Notes: generated by a model from the sequence alone, not told the origin. Positions 49,701 to 61,038 are shown, numbered from the stretch's first letter. The stretch is 64,000 bases of DNA from Hirudinaria manillensis (GCA_034509925.1 CM067526.1:10893629-10957628), one strand, 5' to 3'. Numbers and translations: made by a program.

Positions 49701-49905
49701 TCAGTCGACGTCGTCGTTCAAACCGAAACCGAAAACCAGACGCTTAAAATCCTCGTCCAAACGATTCGCCCTCGTCTCTGATCAAAATAGACTTCCAGGA
49801 TGAAAATTCCGACTTTGAAGAGTTCAGACCGGGAAACCCAAACCCCCAACAAAGCCCAAACCCCCGAGACCGAAACTGAGGAGTGAAAATGAAATGAAAG
49901 CATAG
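34733..49905 (+). CDS. bark: Bark beetle/Anakonda homologue, tricellular-junction protein (37 exons)
   Basis: Giant single-pass type I membrane protein of about 2,800 codons; the fly protein is of similar order. Exon 1 encodes a signal peptide (start ATG 34733). The ectodomain repeats three times: beta-helix entry, SRCR domain, CUB-like domain, beta-helix (PbH1) ladder and a WWG motif. A C-type lectin domain, a membrane helix and a Ser-rich cytoplasmic tail follow. In Drosophila this architecture is unique to Bark/Anakonda, which marks epithelial tricellular contacts and organises septate junctions. All 37 exons have consistent borders; one donor is GC. About fourteen single-base frame breaks are spread along the gene, mostly at short homopolymers. 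No stop appears within the conserved frames and no splice site is lost, so I favour consensus errors over a pseudogene. Details are in the four segment entries. Confidence 0.92.
36491..36508 (+). repeat. Short interstitial GGTTAG repeat
   Basis: Three telomere-like GGTTA units inside bark intron 4. Too short to mean much alone. Confidence 0.7.
37103..37126 (+). repeat. ACTC microsatellite in bark intron 5
   Basis: Six tandem ACTC units shortly before the exon 6 acceptor. Confidence 0.85.
40007..40314 (-). mobile_element. Short non-autonomous Helitron (308 bp) in bark intron 12
   Basis: Read on the minus strand, it starts TCTATATAAATA right after an A and ends CTAG right before a T, the A/T insertion rule of Helitrons. 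Nine bases before CTAG lies the terminal hairpin GCCACA-gcaacg-TGTGGC, a perfect 6-bp stem. No coding sequence is present. A sister copy, split by the LTR element, lies at 3202-3208 and 5004-5215. Confidence 0.85.
40489..40546 (+). repeat. AAT/AAC microsatellite in bark intron 13
   Basis: AAT units with AAC interruptions, ending 18 bases before the exon 14 acceptor. Confidence 0.85.
41088..45032 (+). CDS. bark: bark segment 2: second repeat (exons 15-24)
   Basis: Exons: 41088-41344, 41535-41752, 41899-42139, 42219-42407, 42545-42863, 42953-43171, 43460-43836, 43917-44203, 44284-44338, 44406-45032. Exon 15 opens the unit (GKVYHVDRDITVNGFG). Exons 16-17 are the SRCR domain (LNETDDWGTIC, DASVACRMMGY, DDDLLECRAE). 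Exons 19-20 are the CUB-like part, ending STGRFFIRRK. Exons 21-24 are beta-helix rungs closing with ENWWGTTDQSEI. Exon 21 ends with a GC donor (CAG|GCAAGG). The second half of exon 24 already begins repeat 3 (EPYLVERDLTVMRGYSLVI). Apparent frame breaks lie near 42226, 42402, 43108, the 43171/43460 junction, 43640, 43790 and 44793. Confidence 0.87.
43837..43838 (+). promoter_or_regulatory. bark: GC splice donor of bark intron 21
   Basis: CAG|GCAAGG matches the known GC-AG donor consensus. The acceptor at 43915-43916 (TTTAACAG) restores frame with the next conserved rung, and no usable GT lies nearby. Confidence 0.75.
45093..48455 (+). CDS. bark: bark segment 3: third repeat (exons 25-33)
   Basis: Exons: 45093-45373, 45446-45752, 45921-46229, 46590-46893, 47009-47145, 47231-47435, 47508-47659, 47752-47915, 48292-48455. 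Exons 25-26 hold the third SRCR domain (RWSIVCDDSFNDRTAEVVC ... CDGSESNLKEC). Exons 27-28 hold the third CUB-like domain. Exons 29-32 hold beta-helix rungs (VSNNYIVHNAGGISI). Exon 33 has the closing HNWWGKNHRAYV. Exon 31 ends at the donor GTACCT, chosen because only it keeps phase with exon 32. Apparent frame breaks lie near 45320 and 45683. Confidence 0.87.
48652..49905 (+). CDS. bark: bark segment 4: C-type lectin domain, membrane helix, cytoplasmic tail (exons 34-37)
   Basis: Exons: 48652-48746, 48826-49039, 49109-49333, 49409-49905. Exons 34-35 encode the C-type lectin fold (CYPGWKQYSNKCYMYF ... WVFSDWQSEGKCSVL ... CRAILPFICER). Exon 36 carries the membrane helix (IIIAIVFSSIVILFVIFPLL) followed by CC and a basic stop-transfer stretch. 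The tail is Ser-rich with a Tyr-containing run (YDDIENYTHG). One frame stops at 49803. A better C-terminus, acidic and then Pro/Lys-rich (FQDENSDFEEF, PKPPTKPKPPRPK), reaches TAG at 49903-49905, but only if there are two further one-base breaks near 49760 and 49830. Confidence 0.85.
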
Positions 49906-50423
49906 TGGAATGTGCTTTTTATGTTTGGGAAACTTTTAACTCTCAATGCAATTCGATGTTTCGACCGCGATTCTCTTGTTCCGATTGCGTCGTTCGTCAT
50001 TGGCTGCGTTCTTTATTTTCATTTTGCTATTTTTGTTATTTTTATTTTGTTGTTGTTGTTGTTGCTGTTGTTTCGACGACACGACGAGTTACGGTCCCTT
50101 GCATAAATTCGACTTTGGTCGTTTTGTCTAGAATGACGCGTCCCAACGATGCCTTGCGAGTGTTTTAATCGTACGTGAAATTTACCTTTCCACAGTCCGG
50201 CAGTACTTTCGGTTCGCGTGAGATTTCAAATACACTGGAATGGATTGAAATTCATCTTTTCTCCTCTTTCCGTGATGTCTCCTCTGTAAGTGGGGATCTG
50301 AGCATCTGTTTTAATGATCGGCCATCAAGATAAGGAGTGCTGTTGAGGGACGTAATGGAGCTTTTACGATTAATTATGAGCCATTTAAGGATGACTTCAT
50401 GCCGCCGAATAATTGACCCCAGG
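49906..50423. other. Convergent 3' ends of bark and the next gene
   Basis: Non-coding sequence between the two stop codons, with GTT repeats near 50050. It should hold both 3' UTRs. No clear poly(A) signal could be assigned. Confidence 0.45.
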
Positions 50424-53400
50424 TTAGCTGGTCTTGAGATGGCAGGCTCGGTAGAAGGACAGAGACCCAATCAGGAGCATGAGAAATCCTAGCATGAGGA
50501 TGGTGAGGAGGACTATGACGAGGCACATGACGTCAGCATCACCGGATGACGTAGAGAAGTATAAGTAATGAGCCAAGTGCTTTCCAGCGTTCGAAATCTT
50601 CGTTCGCGATCTAGGGCCGGTAGAGATTCCGTCGTGCGTGGAAAGATCCGGGCCGGATTGTACTCGGTTAGTGGAGAGGTCGGAGCGGTGCGGGTGATGG
50701 TGGTGCCCCGTGGGGCGTCGAGTGACGTAGTGTGAAGAGTTGTGATGGAATTTGTTTCCTTCCTCTCTGGTGTGATTTAACGACAATACAAACGACGGCG
50801 AGTACGGCGTTGACGACGACGACGATGATATCGAGGAAGGCACACGAAAAGAATCCAAAGTGTTGGAATGAAAATTCTCGTCTGGATTCTGTTTTCCCTC
50901 TTTTTTCCTACTCGGACATTCCCAAGAATCGATAATTTTGGATTGAGATTTGTTGGCTGCGAGGAGATAATTTGTGATGATTTTCGGAAAAAAAAACAAA
51001 ATAAAAGATCTCATAAAAACATTGCAATTTACAAACGCTAATGTGTCGACTTTGCGCTAACCGAACGAGTCGGCATAATAGCTCTAGCGAGGAGCGAGAT
51101 CGAAAGTCGGTCGTAGTCGATATGATTTAATTAATATCGCAATCTTATTATTTCAAGATGACATTTAGATAGCTGAAAAGAAGGACCTTCCTTCCACATC
51201 TCGACTGATGTAGTCATGCGATGACTCTCGTATTACATTGAATTACTTTCCCTTCTCACTCATACATCATCGCCAGCGGCGGACTACCACACACCAGTAC
51301 TTCGCGTTCAACTTAAATTCCTATCTTTAACGCCTCGGCTTTAGATCATGAATGCCTCTCTGCACTTTCAAAAGTAATGTTTCCATTTCGCTTCTTAAAA
51401 TGTATCATTTCTAGTATAATTTATTATCGTCTAGGTCGCTGATAAAAAGTCACTCACCGAACAAGGCGGCAACGGAGTATTGCCTGCAAGGGCATGCTGA
51501 TGCTTCATTCAAATTTATTAGCCTCTCCGGATGTCGGCTTCCATTGTCAGAGCCTTTGCCACGATCGGGACGGTAGTGGCCCGAAAGAGGGTCGGTAGTT
51601 GGGGAGGTTAGAACGGGTGAAGTATAAAACTTTGCCGGGAGCAAAAGATGTTCGCTTGGCTCCGGAAAGACCAGATGCTGCTGGTTCGGCGTCGAGGGAG
51701 AACAAGGCACGCACGACCACCCGATAGGATTCGAACGCCTATGGTACAGCCCGATCACGTCCCCTCGTTTCACCTGGAGTTTCTGATTTGCAGGGAGCAG
51801 CAAGTCGTGGAAATGGAGCTCCGTTGGGTAAACTGAGCTTTGTCCGACGTAGGCGAAGCAAAATTTATCTGCTCGAATTAAACTCGAAGATCATTTATGC
51901 ATTCGAGGAAAGTCCGAGGGGAATTATTCGAATAAAAAAAAACCAACCAAATTTACGTATTTAAAAAGATACGCTGTTCACCTAAGTTTTCCTCCGTCAT
52001 GGAGCCACAGGGACGCCATATTTGTATGGAAACATAGTGGTGGATGGAGACCACCTGAGCATAATAGTGCCACGATTGGACCCAGCCGTCCGCTAGGGCT
52101 CGCATCGAAGGGTCGAAAATAATGATCCTGTTTTCCTCTCTGTCTTCCTTCGAACGTAACTTTACGTCGTGTCCTAAAAGTCGAGAATCTGTCAACATAA
52201 AAAAAAGACAATCTCTTAAAAGATCCTCTCCAGGAATTATAGAAGCCACTCTGAAAAATATGACAGAAAGGTCATTAACGTAATAAATTAAGTGCATAAA
52301 TTTCACTTCCCTTTAAGTTTTTATGAAATAGTCAATCTATTAAGACCGTAATCAAGACATCAAAAGGCGTTCAAGTTCGTCTGAGAAGATCCGATCGAGT
52401 TGAGCCCCAAATTCTCATGAATAATTACAAAATGGACCCGCGTTACACAGTAGTTCTTAATGTAAGTCCCACTAAGTCTGTCCACCAAGCCATCGCTAAC
52501 AATAGTTTCTCGCGCATTTTATGGCAGCCATAACGGTTCATCTCGTACGCCTTCTTCGGGGGATGCCTTTCAGCCTTCTAAGGTGTAAAGGGAATACCTT
52601 TTAAATTTTTATCTTCCTTTTCGAGGCTCGGGCTAATGCTCGTCGATGTGTTGTTGTCGTCAAAAGAGCATCTCGATGTGTTGTTGTCGTCAAAGGAGCA
52701 CCTCGTGTTCACAAGACTTTCAAGGAAGTCAGAACACAAAAAGAGCAAAGAAAATCTGAAAACATCCGATTTGGGGTCATAAATCACGACTTAGACTCGC
52801 TTTGTGTTATTTATTGCTTCGAAAATAAACAAAAATGTAAATAATAGTCAGAAGCGAAAGTTCTGGAGGCCAGTGTCAGTTGTATTTATAAAAAAAAAAA
52901 AAGTCAGAAATATATCATTCGAGTCTATAATTGGCCGTTGTCTCAATGAGGTTTGAATAAAATTATCTGTCCCAGTTCTGATCGGACCTAACCTTACGAC
53001 CCCAGCCACCATAAGACACGCAGGGGTCTATTATATTCTGATGTCTGGAACAGTTGCTTAGTTCAACATTTAAGACCAACAGGCAACATTTGATCATTTC
53101 CATGCCATTGATTTTTGAAACAATCACAAATCAATGCGTTCAAACGCCTTCATGGGGGACACCAACAACAGCAAAATAGTAGTATAAACATTTTAGAGAC
53201 ACAGTTTTCCATGACAAAAAAGAATCAACGAACTAATTTCTCAATGGTTTCGATGGGATACATTTTAAAACTCTCCACTCGGACCAGCGACCAAATTGGA
53301 TCGGGGGTCTCTCTGTGATCCCGAACATACTCAAGTTGTCTAATTAGCTACCATTCGCCGCTGTAGAACGAGATTAGCGTTGATTATTTTTTTTGATCAA

Positions 53401-54850
53401 ACTCTTTGAGGACCGAGGAAATCTCATTCTCCGCCTAGTTGTCCGCTTCCCTACCTCTGGAAAGCCTTCTCCCGATTCTAATGTCGAACCGTGGCTTATA
53501 GGCAATTGGGTCAGGTTGCCTTAAAATTTATTGGCTCAATTAGGGAAACACGCCAAGAGTCGGTGATCGGTCTTGAGCCAAAGCGGACCCCATAAAATAA
53601 CTTTTGTCAACGCTTACGTCCGGCATTTGCGGTCATTTCATAGGCGGACGTAGGTGAAATATTCATCACTTTCATGTTGCACGACTGTCGATGATTAGAC
53701 AGGAATGGACTGCTTTCCGGGAGTGTCTTCACGTGGAAAATATTCTTTACGAGAATCCAGAACCGTGGCGACATTTGCATGGAAAGTAGAAAGGCAATGT
53801 CAGTACGTGCATTCGGTTTTGGCAGATTATTTGCGGTCTAATGCAATTTGATGACACCTTCTGCGACGCAAGGGCAAAAAATTTAACAACCTATTCCATT
53901 ACCGATATAAAAAAAAAAGGGGGGGGGGAGACCCACCTTTAGACGGACGACACGTGGCCATTTTGAGGTAGGCGTGGTAGAAGGAGCCCGAGAAGGTAAA
54001 CTTGTTATCGGCTCCGCTGGAAGGACAGTACCAGTGATCCGACCCCAATAGGTCGAAGTTCACGTACTTAATGAACCACCTTGGACTCAGTTGGTTAATG
54101 AGGGGCAGGTTTCTCAACCCACAGAGTGCAGTTGTTCCGCCGGGATTGGTTAGGTATTGATCTGTTAGGGGTTGATAATGTCAAAATGCATTAATCAGAA
54201 AGAAAGTTTTTTTCTCTTCTTCATCAAATTTGTCTACAAACTTGAAAAATTCCTTCCCTGCAGATGAGCGTACGCGTCTTGCCTCGAACCACCGAACTTC
54301 TCAGAGGACCTGCCGAGACCGCGTTCAAATTCGTTGACTAGATACGGGTTCGACGAGACTTTGTCGATTTTAACATTCCCCTGAGAAGAGCTCTCGAAGC
54401 TGGTGTCTGACGTGCAGAGCAGACTCTGCTTGTCAGCCGTCAATTCGATCTTGGTACTGACTTTACAGTTTTTGATGTTCTTGAAGGACAGAATCTTTGT
54501 CTCGTGGATGAGAGGGTCATAAACAGTCATGTATGAAGGGTTCCAACCGCTCTGCATCTGGAGTGAAAGTTCGAGGTCAGTGAGGATGCAGATGTCGCTG
54601 AACTCCAGCGTCTGAAACGAAAACATTTTGTCTTGTAGAACGATGACAGTCATTTGAAAAAGCAAAAACGCTGTTCGAGCGGCTACCTTGAGAGCCAGAA
54701 GCATCTCGTCGTCAATCACAGGAGTCTGAACTTTGACTTTCTTCTGACTTGCAGATGACCAGTCAAACGAAGAATATTCTTTTCCGAGCCTCAACCATAC
54801 CGATCCGTCTTTTGTGACGCTGATGTAAAGCCCTGTGACGATGGCCACTC
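50424..54850 (-). CDS. Unrecognised extracellular/membrane protein, six 3' exons
   Basis: Exons on the minus strand: 54850-54687, 54611-54242, 54161-53937, 52188-51982, 51868-51458 and 50956-50424 (stop TAA). All have GT-AG borders and every junction keeps phase, giving about 637 codons without a stop. The composition suggests a secreted or surface protein: paired Cys (GTTALCGLRN, DHWYCPSSGAD), many N-X-S/T sites and a beta-strand-rich domain spanning exons 4-5 (SWHYYAQVVS ... IQIWRPCG, then KLQVKRGDVIGLYHRR and GWSCVPC). A Ser/His-rich stretch and a hydrophobic helix (MCLVIVLLTILMLGFLMLL) sit 16 residues from the end, so it is probably a type I membrane protein with a tiny tail. I do not recognise the family. 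The first exon lacks ATG, so the gene goes on upstream; see the exon candidates up to 62.2 kb. Confidence 0.8.
52643..52702 (-). repeat. 30-bp tandem duplication in an intron
   Basis: Two near-identical 30-base units (CGATGTGTTGTTGTCGTCAA...) inside intron 3 of the unrecognised minus-strand gene. They differ at two or three bases. Confidence 0.8.
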
Positions 54851-55064
54851 CTATCCTTTATCAGGTTGAAGCCCGTATCGAGAGAACACCAGTCAGTCGT
54901 TGGTCTGTGTATAAATCAGTCGAGACTCTCTCGAGATAGGATCCCGATATCGGGAGGTGAGTCATTGTTAAGGAAAGTAATTAATTTTTAATCTGATCCT
55001 GAGAAATTTATAGAAACCATTCATCAATGTCTTCTTCGTTATCATCTTCTTAGTCGTGAAATTT

Positions 55065-55387
55065 TAAGTTAAAAAATGAGTTTTGGTTGAAAAAGAAGCC
55101 AGAAAGCAAGATGCCGTGACGAGAACAAAACCGCCATCAGTAGAGGCGTTGTTTCGCGTTAGAAAATCAGACAAACGTCCTTTGGCAACCTCAAAATCGG
55201 GTCGCTTTTTAAATGCACTCATCAGATTTTCATCCCTCATTAGAGCCTCATAATTGAGGTTTCCTCGGGCTAACGCAAAGATAAAAAACGGACGGTCAGA
55301 TTCCTGCGCCAGGGATGATAGGCAATCAATCAGGGAATAATTTATGACCCCGTCTTTCATTTGACAATTCGCTTCGACAAACCATAG
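55065..55387 (-). CDS. Possible coding segment, unrecognised
   Basis: After an acceptor-like CTTCGCAG (55388-55395), about 107 codons stay open on the minus strand with ordinary protein composition (NYSLIDCLSSLAQESDRPFF). No donor keeps it joined to 54850. It may be an extra exon, a separate gene or chance. Confidence 0.25.
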
Positions 55388-55697
55388 CTGCGAAGCATTT
55401 AAGAAATGTTACCAACCGATTGCTGACGATGTTCGCTTTTCTGTCGAAGGTCCTGAAAAATTAACTCGTGGCCGTATGAAAAATGATTTATCAAATTTTA
55501 CATAAATTATCCTTTTGCATTCCATTCCAAGCATTAACTGCTGATTCGCTGGGAGTTTCGTTGCCAGCGTTTCAATGCTTAATGCCCGAACAGATGTTTC
55601 GAAGCTTTTTACTATTTTCAGTCGCAACGATTTTAGATGCAAGTTTTTGCTTTCGTTGGTTTATTTATATATATATAAGCCAAAGCAAAAAACTTGC

Positions 55698-55721
55698 ATA
55701 TATATATATATATATATATAT
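55698..55721 (+). repeat. AT dinucleotide microsatellite
   Basis: Twelve AT units. Confidence 0.9.
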
Positions 55722-57034
55722 TCTTTAAAAAAAAAAAGTAAAACGAATGACGAGAGAAAAATGGAAGAAGGCAGAAGATTTTGATGGATTGGTGACGAGA
55801 TCCCAGCCGAGAGAGCTTGGACTCGAAATTAAAAATGATATTCCCTCATTAACAAGTTTCGTCTGCTCGTGGAAAACGGGCAGAACCGTTCATCAATTTC
55901 AAGTTTTGTATGAAAAATTCACGCAAAGACAGCATTCTGATGCCATGGAAATTTCTCTCCGGGATCAATCGACATCCATCTGAATGTCCTTAATCGCTGG
56001 AAGGTGCATTGGAAGTCCGTACGCGTTTGGAAATAAAAAACATTGGAGTTAGATTAGAGAGTAGGAGAGGATTGAGTGCTGCGCCGTGTTGTAATGTGGA
56101 ACACGCACGCCTTTCATATCTCGAAAAGGAGGGAAAAAAGCAGACAGGCAATAACTTCGTGTTTTCTCTGCTCGCTACCGATGAAAGGGCCATCATGTGT
56201 CGTGGAGAAATTGAACTCAACACGCCCCGAAAACAACAAGCAACGATGGCGTGGCATTTTTCATTAACGAAAGATGGCCGAATTCCATCTCACCTGTGCG
56301 CCTCTTTCGTTCAGTCGAACGCTCGAGTGGCTAACGAGAATGGAAAGGAAGAAAAAACGCTGCAGACTTTTTGCAACTAATTCGTCTCAAATCTTTCCCA
56401 AGAATGTTATGCCTCGATAAACTCGGGTTGATATTAAAGGAGAAGTGCTCACGCAACGTCATGATTTAAGCTTTTTTTCTTCTTCGGCCGCTCACTCGAA
56501 TACATGTAGGAGTGGATTATGCCGAGTGTGTCCGAGTCAAATGGGCTGCTCCGACCAAATGGTTTTCCATTCATTAGCTCACCGCTGGGACGGGTGTCCG
56601 GTTTCCGAGGGACTATAATTTTTCATTAAAACGATTCATTCCAGGCAATCCATCACACATGACGACAGAGGTTCGCGGGACTTCCATATCGGCCGTCCTA
56701 TGCAAACGAAGACTAAGCAATTCCCACCTCGACGGAGTTTAGGATGCAACGTCATCTTCATCCCGGTAGTTTGGCTAGCCGGGGAGATGACGGACCGTAT
56801 GGGTTATTAGCGAGCGCGAATCCCTCCCTCTCTCCGATTCCAAATGGGTTCTCCCTCCCGACCTTTTCCAAAGTTCAAGTTCGAATCGTCGAGTGTGTGA
56901 ACGAATGTACCGTTTCGTTCCCGGACGATGAATGGGGAAAGAGGCCCCGAAAGCCCCCACGAACGTCCTCAGAATGTTTCACGGATATCCATGAATTTCG
57001 AATGCATCGTGAGGGACACCGATTTGATTGTCAC

Positions 57035-57175
57035 CCCGGGTAGGTCCGAGCGAACATAAATCCCCTCGAGGACCCAAAGTTCTGGAGAAATGAGAAGTAC
57101 ACTGGCTCCGGGAAAGCAGGCGGAGTGACTGGATCTGATCTGTGGACATCCACCCTTAGCGCCATCGGTCTTTTT
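57035..57175 (-). CDS. Candidate internal exon (upstream part of the unrecognised gene)
   Basis: The minus strand reads with coding-like composition (RVDVHRSDPVTPPAF ... FSFLQNFGSSRGFMFARTY) up to a donor CCCGGG|GTGACA. The acceptor is uncertain (AATTAG or GGAAAAAG). A competing frame is also open, so the choice rests on composition. Confidence 0.4.
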
Positions 57176-57795
57176 CCAGGAATAGACGGAAGCAAACAAA
57201 TCTAATTACTCCTTCTAACGTTTCCAAGTCGCTTCTGTGCGAGCAACTCGTTCCCATCATAATCTCCTTAATTTCAAAACGTTTTAACTCTGTCCCTGGA
57301 TGGCTAGATGGATGGATGGGCGGATAGGTGTGGTAGAAAGCGGTTTGCATATGGATCTTTGATTGGATGGACGGATCGACACATGATTGAAATTGGCAGA
57401 CGAAGGAATTGGGGCTGGCACACAAATATGTTTTTCTTTTAGAAAGCTTATGTTTCTTGCATAATTTTTGCTGATTTTCATTATTTCCGCCTTGTCACGC
57501 AAGGATGGTGACTAATTTCTTTGGTCAATATTTTTCTTTGTCCACTTTTGTCTCCAATTCTGAATTTTCTGCTGTTTGCATCTCTTGTTTGCTGATATCT
57601 CTTCGACTTGGACCAACTCTTATAGTCTTCTTGCAGTCCTTTCTAGAGTGTACTAGATCTTTAGAAACCGATTCATAAATAAACAAGGCTCTTTGTCAGC
57701 AGCACCAAAAATCAAGCAACATTGTCGCATTTCGTGCAATCAGTAATGGCCTTCCATGGATTTCACCATCGATCGAATCGAACCGACATTATCAC

Positions 57796-57901
57796 GTCCA
57801 AACATTCCCGGTTGCATCGCAGACTGCAAACACGTCCTGCTTCTGTGGATGGCAAAGGCGGGAATAGGTGAATTGTTGAAGAACTGTTTTCGCACCGTGG
57901 C
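57796..57901 (-). CDS. Candidate internal exon
   Basis: Strong acceptor (GTTTGTTTCCAG), then 35 codons (ATVRKQFFNNSPIPAFAIH ... LQSAMQPGMFG) to a donor-like GGAC|GTGATA. No ATG precedes it within the exon. Confidence 0.4.
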
Positions 57902-58085
57902 CTGGAAACAAACCACTACGTCAGTAACAAATGCCCGAAGCGTGACTGGAGAGGATGGATGCTTGGAAGTGGCGAAGGATGGATGATGATTTGATTGATG
58001 GATGTGTGGGTGGATTGGTCGTTTCTCTGACCACTCAGAATAAATAAGTTCAAGTTGTCCAGATAGGAAGTTAAACAAAGCAAAC

Positions 58086-58160
58086 TCAAAAAAAATAATA
58101 AAAAAAAAAAAAAAAACAGCTTTCTTTTTTTTTTTATTATTTATTTTTTTTGCATTTTTT
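58086..58160. repeat. Facing poly(A) and poly(T) tracts
   Basis: An A-rich run followed by a T-rich run with six to eight bases between. It could fold, but more likely is low-complexity sequence. Confidence 0.6.
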
Positions 58161-60388
58161 TAATTTTTATAATTCAAATTCCCCATGGCCTGTTGATCGT
58201 CCAAAAAATCTTTGAATTTTATACGACTTTTAGCTCAATAGGCGTTTGCAAACGTGTGGCTTTTAGAAGAGCATATATACCGTGTGGCTCTGCAAAATGA
58301 AACACCCCGCGTTTCGTGCGGTTGCCACGGAGAACAAGGTCATGGTTGTCATGGCGTTCCGTCTTCCTCCTCATAGAGGAAAATAAAATTTTTTTTTTTA
58401 TGAAGGGGTTTGGGAATTCCTGATCCGCTCCCCCCAGCTACGAGCGAAGGAATGTGGAGTAGGGAAAGAAAAACATCGTAAACGTAAGACATCGTAAATG
58501 GAGTTTTAGTCCCGTTTCAGATTTTGTTTTAATCTCTATCAGATTTTAATTCACGCCTCTGGTAATAATTTAAATGTAAATAATTTTAATATTAAATAAT
58601 TAAAAGAATCAACAAATAAATTTCAATAATCAAACCGAAATTGGAAAAAACCTTTTCTCTTCAGGTGGACAAAATAAACAATTTCACTCGAATACCCCTT
58701 GAGCATTTTCTGCCATCCGTGAAACACCCCGGGGAAGACAAGAAAAAAGAATTTAAGAGTAACATGCACGTGCATTTTGGTCTACGATGCTGATGAGGAG
58801 TAGGATGATGAAAGCGAAAAGTCAAAGCGAATTTGTTCCATGGAAATACTTGCCAATTTATTTGAACTTAAAATTACTTAATTTTATTGTAAATGTAATT
58901 TAATTAGTTTCAATGGTAAACCGTTACAAATAATCAGTTTAAGTAATTAAATGAATTATCCAATTTATATTCGCGTAGCCGTTAATGATAATGGGGACAA
59001 CCAAGATTTAATGCTGAAATTTACGCGGCGACGTATAAATTTTCTTGTTATCAGTGATTATTTAAGATTATTTATTACTCGGGCATACCAAAAATTTTCG
59101 ATATTACCAATTTCTTCTTATTATATTAATTACATTGGATTACAGTTAATATAAATGAAATTATTATTATTATTATTATTTATAAATCGCGATTTGACGT
59201 AACCCTTTATGCATAATCACACGGATATTTATGGAGTGCGAGTTGTCAACGATAAGCCATCATTAGTTATGTGAACACCTCAATCATTCCACGATTCTTA
59301 ATATCTTCCAGCTGTGACCACGCAAACAAGTGTATGGATTGAAAGTTGTCCTTTCAGTGAACGAATGAAAATGGCTTACAAGGGGGGTGGGTCATTCCCA
59401 GTACGTTCCGGTAATTTAAGAATAATTTTTTGATTTGAGAAATTAAATCAAGCTTATAAACAAATATCGCGGTTTTCAGATTTGATAAGTTTCCACATGT
59501 CCGTTATCTTCCAATCTGCCATTTTTTCAATTAATCAATTGGAAAAGATTTTCAATGCAAAGATATTTGTAAAGATATTTTGGCAAAGATATCTATCTTT
59601 TTTTTTAAAATTCATAATTGAAATCGAAAACTGGACCAAAGCGTCAGGGAGAAGTCTATTTAATATATCCAATGTTTTGTCCTTTATGCTTTCTCCGTCT
59701 GGAAGGATTGAAAAACACAGAGAGACGAGTATAAAGAATATTTTTCCGTGGGTCCCGCAGACCAAAATGTCGGACGTTCTTTCTAAGATCAGAAAGTTAC
59801 AAGGGAAAGAACAACATCACAGAGATTCTGCTACTCAACGAGCCACTGAACCATCGCAGCTCGGACCGCGAATCTAATTTAATCATTTAAATTGTTTCTT
59901 TTTTTTTTTTTCGTTTGTGTTTTTAATACGAATCATTCAGTCATTCGCTTCGTTGACGTTTCGCCTGTAAAGAATATCTGAAGAAAAGGGTAAAATATGT
60001 CTTTGGAGATTCGGATGAATGAATTGATATGGCATAACTAGGAATGAATGAACTCTGCGTAATTCAAAAATCAATCAACGAGTCTTTCAGAAAGGACATT
60101 TACCTGCCATTGTGCCATGAATGGGAAAATTTTAAAAAGACGCGAGGATGTTGGAGTTGAGCAGATACAGATAGCTGAGTAAGTGACATTCAAAAGCCAA
60201 CTCAACGGACACACGTTTTTAAATATCATCGGTTTACACCCGGGGGAAATTTTTCAGAGTCAGGGAAGGTTAGGGTAGAGTCTGGGTAGGATCTGGGTTA
60301 GGGCTGGGTGCAAATGATCTGTGTGAAAATTGGATTTTTCTTTCCAAACAGAAGTCTGTTTATCTGCTTATTTGGCTTCTATATTGAC

Positions 60389-60538
60389 CCGCGACTTTAA
60401 ACAATCGAAGAAACGGGCGTCGCTCGTCAATTGATTGTATTGTTGATAAGCTGTTGGATAAGCCAACTCGAGGTGCCCAGACTCACGCACAACGACGGAC
60501 AACACCACTTCCTTGCAAGGTGTTTTTGGCAATTCTTT
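60389..60538 (-). CDS. Candidate internal exon (50 codons)
   Basis: Long pyrimidine tract and CAG acceptor, then an in-phase 150-base exon (EVVLSVVVRESGHLELAYPT ... SDARFFDCLKSR) to a donor CGG|GTCAAT. This is the most protein-like of the upstream candidates. Confidence 0.5.
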
Positions 60539-60964
60539 CTGAAAAAAAAAATCACATTTAAAAATGGAGAGAAGAAAAAAGAAGAAGATAAGGAATGATT
60601 AGAGATGTTTGAAAAGCAAAGAGGAATATTTTTATCCTCTCGCAAAAAATTTATTTCTAAACCTTAAATTTTTTCAATATTATTTTCAAGTAAAATGTTT
60701 CCACACACAACATACGCGCAGAACATGAAGTGATAACTTGAATTTTTGTGGAAAGGAATAGTCAGAGAAAAAACTGCGCAGGGGAAGAATTTCTAGGGCG
60801 AAGTGAGGAATTTTCGCTGAAAAATGATTGCGATATTTCTACTTTTCTGCCAAGATTTTCGTCAGGAATCTTCTGAAAATTGCCAATTAATATTTAGTCA
60901 ATACAGCGGTCCGATATAGATTCAGGGGGGAGCGAAATCATAAACTCTCTCAAAACTAACCGAC

Positions 60965-61038
60965 ATTCTCTTCCAAATACTCCGGAACTCCACGGGCGGA
61001 AGACAAGAAGTTGAAGTCTAATGGATGACCAGGATTGA
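60965..61038 (-). CDS. Candidate internal exon (short)
   Basis: Reads NPGHPLDFNFLSSARG and VPEYLEEN between a weak AAAG acceptor and a weak AAT|GTCGGT donor. Composition is good, borders are poor. Confidence 0.3.

Noticed and set aside
34733-49905. bark considered as a pseudogene
   Set aside because: All splice borders and conserved-frame codons are intact. Only single-base slips are seen, which fits sequencing error better.
49905-50168. Short plus-strand frames after bark
   Set aside because: They lie in the bark 3' UTR. Their hydrophobic runs come from TTT and GTT repeats.
58086-58160. Poly(A)/poly(T) pair considered as a MITE
   Set aside because: No target duplication and no second copy in the window. 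Simple low complexity is enough to explain it.
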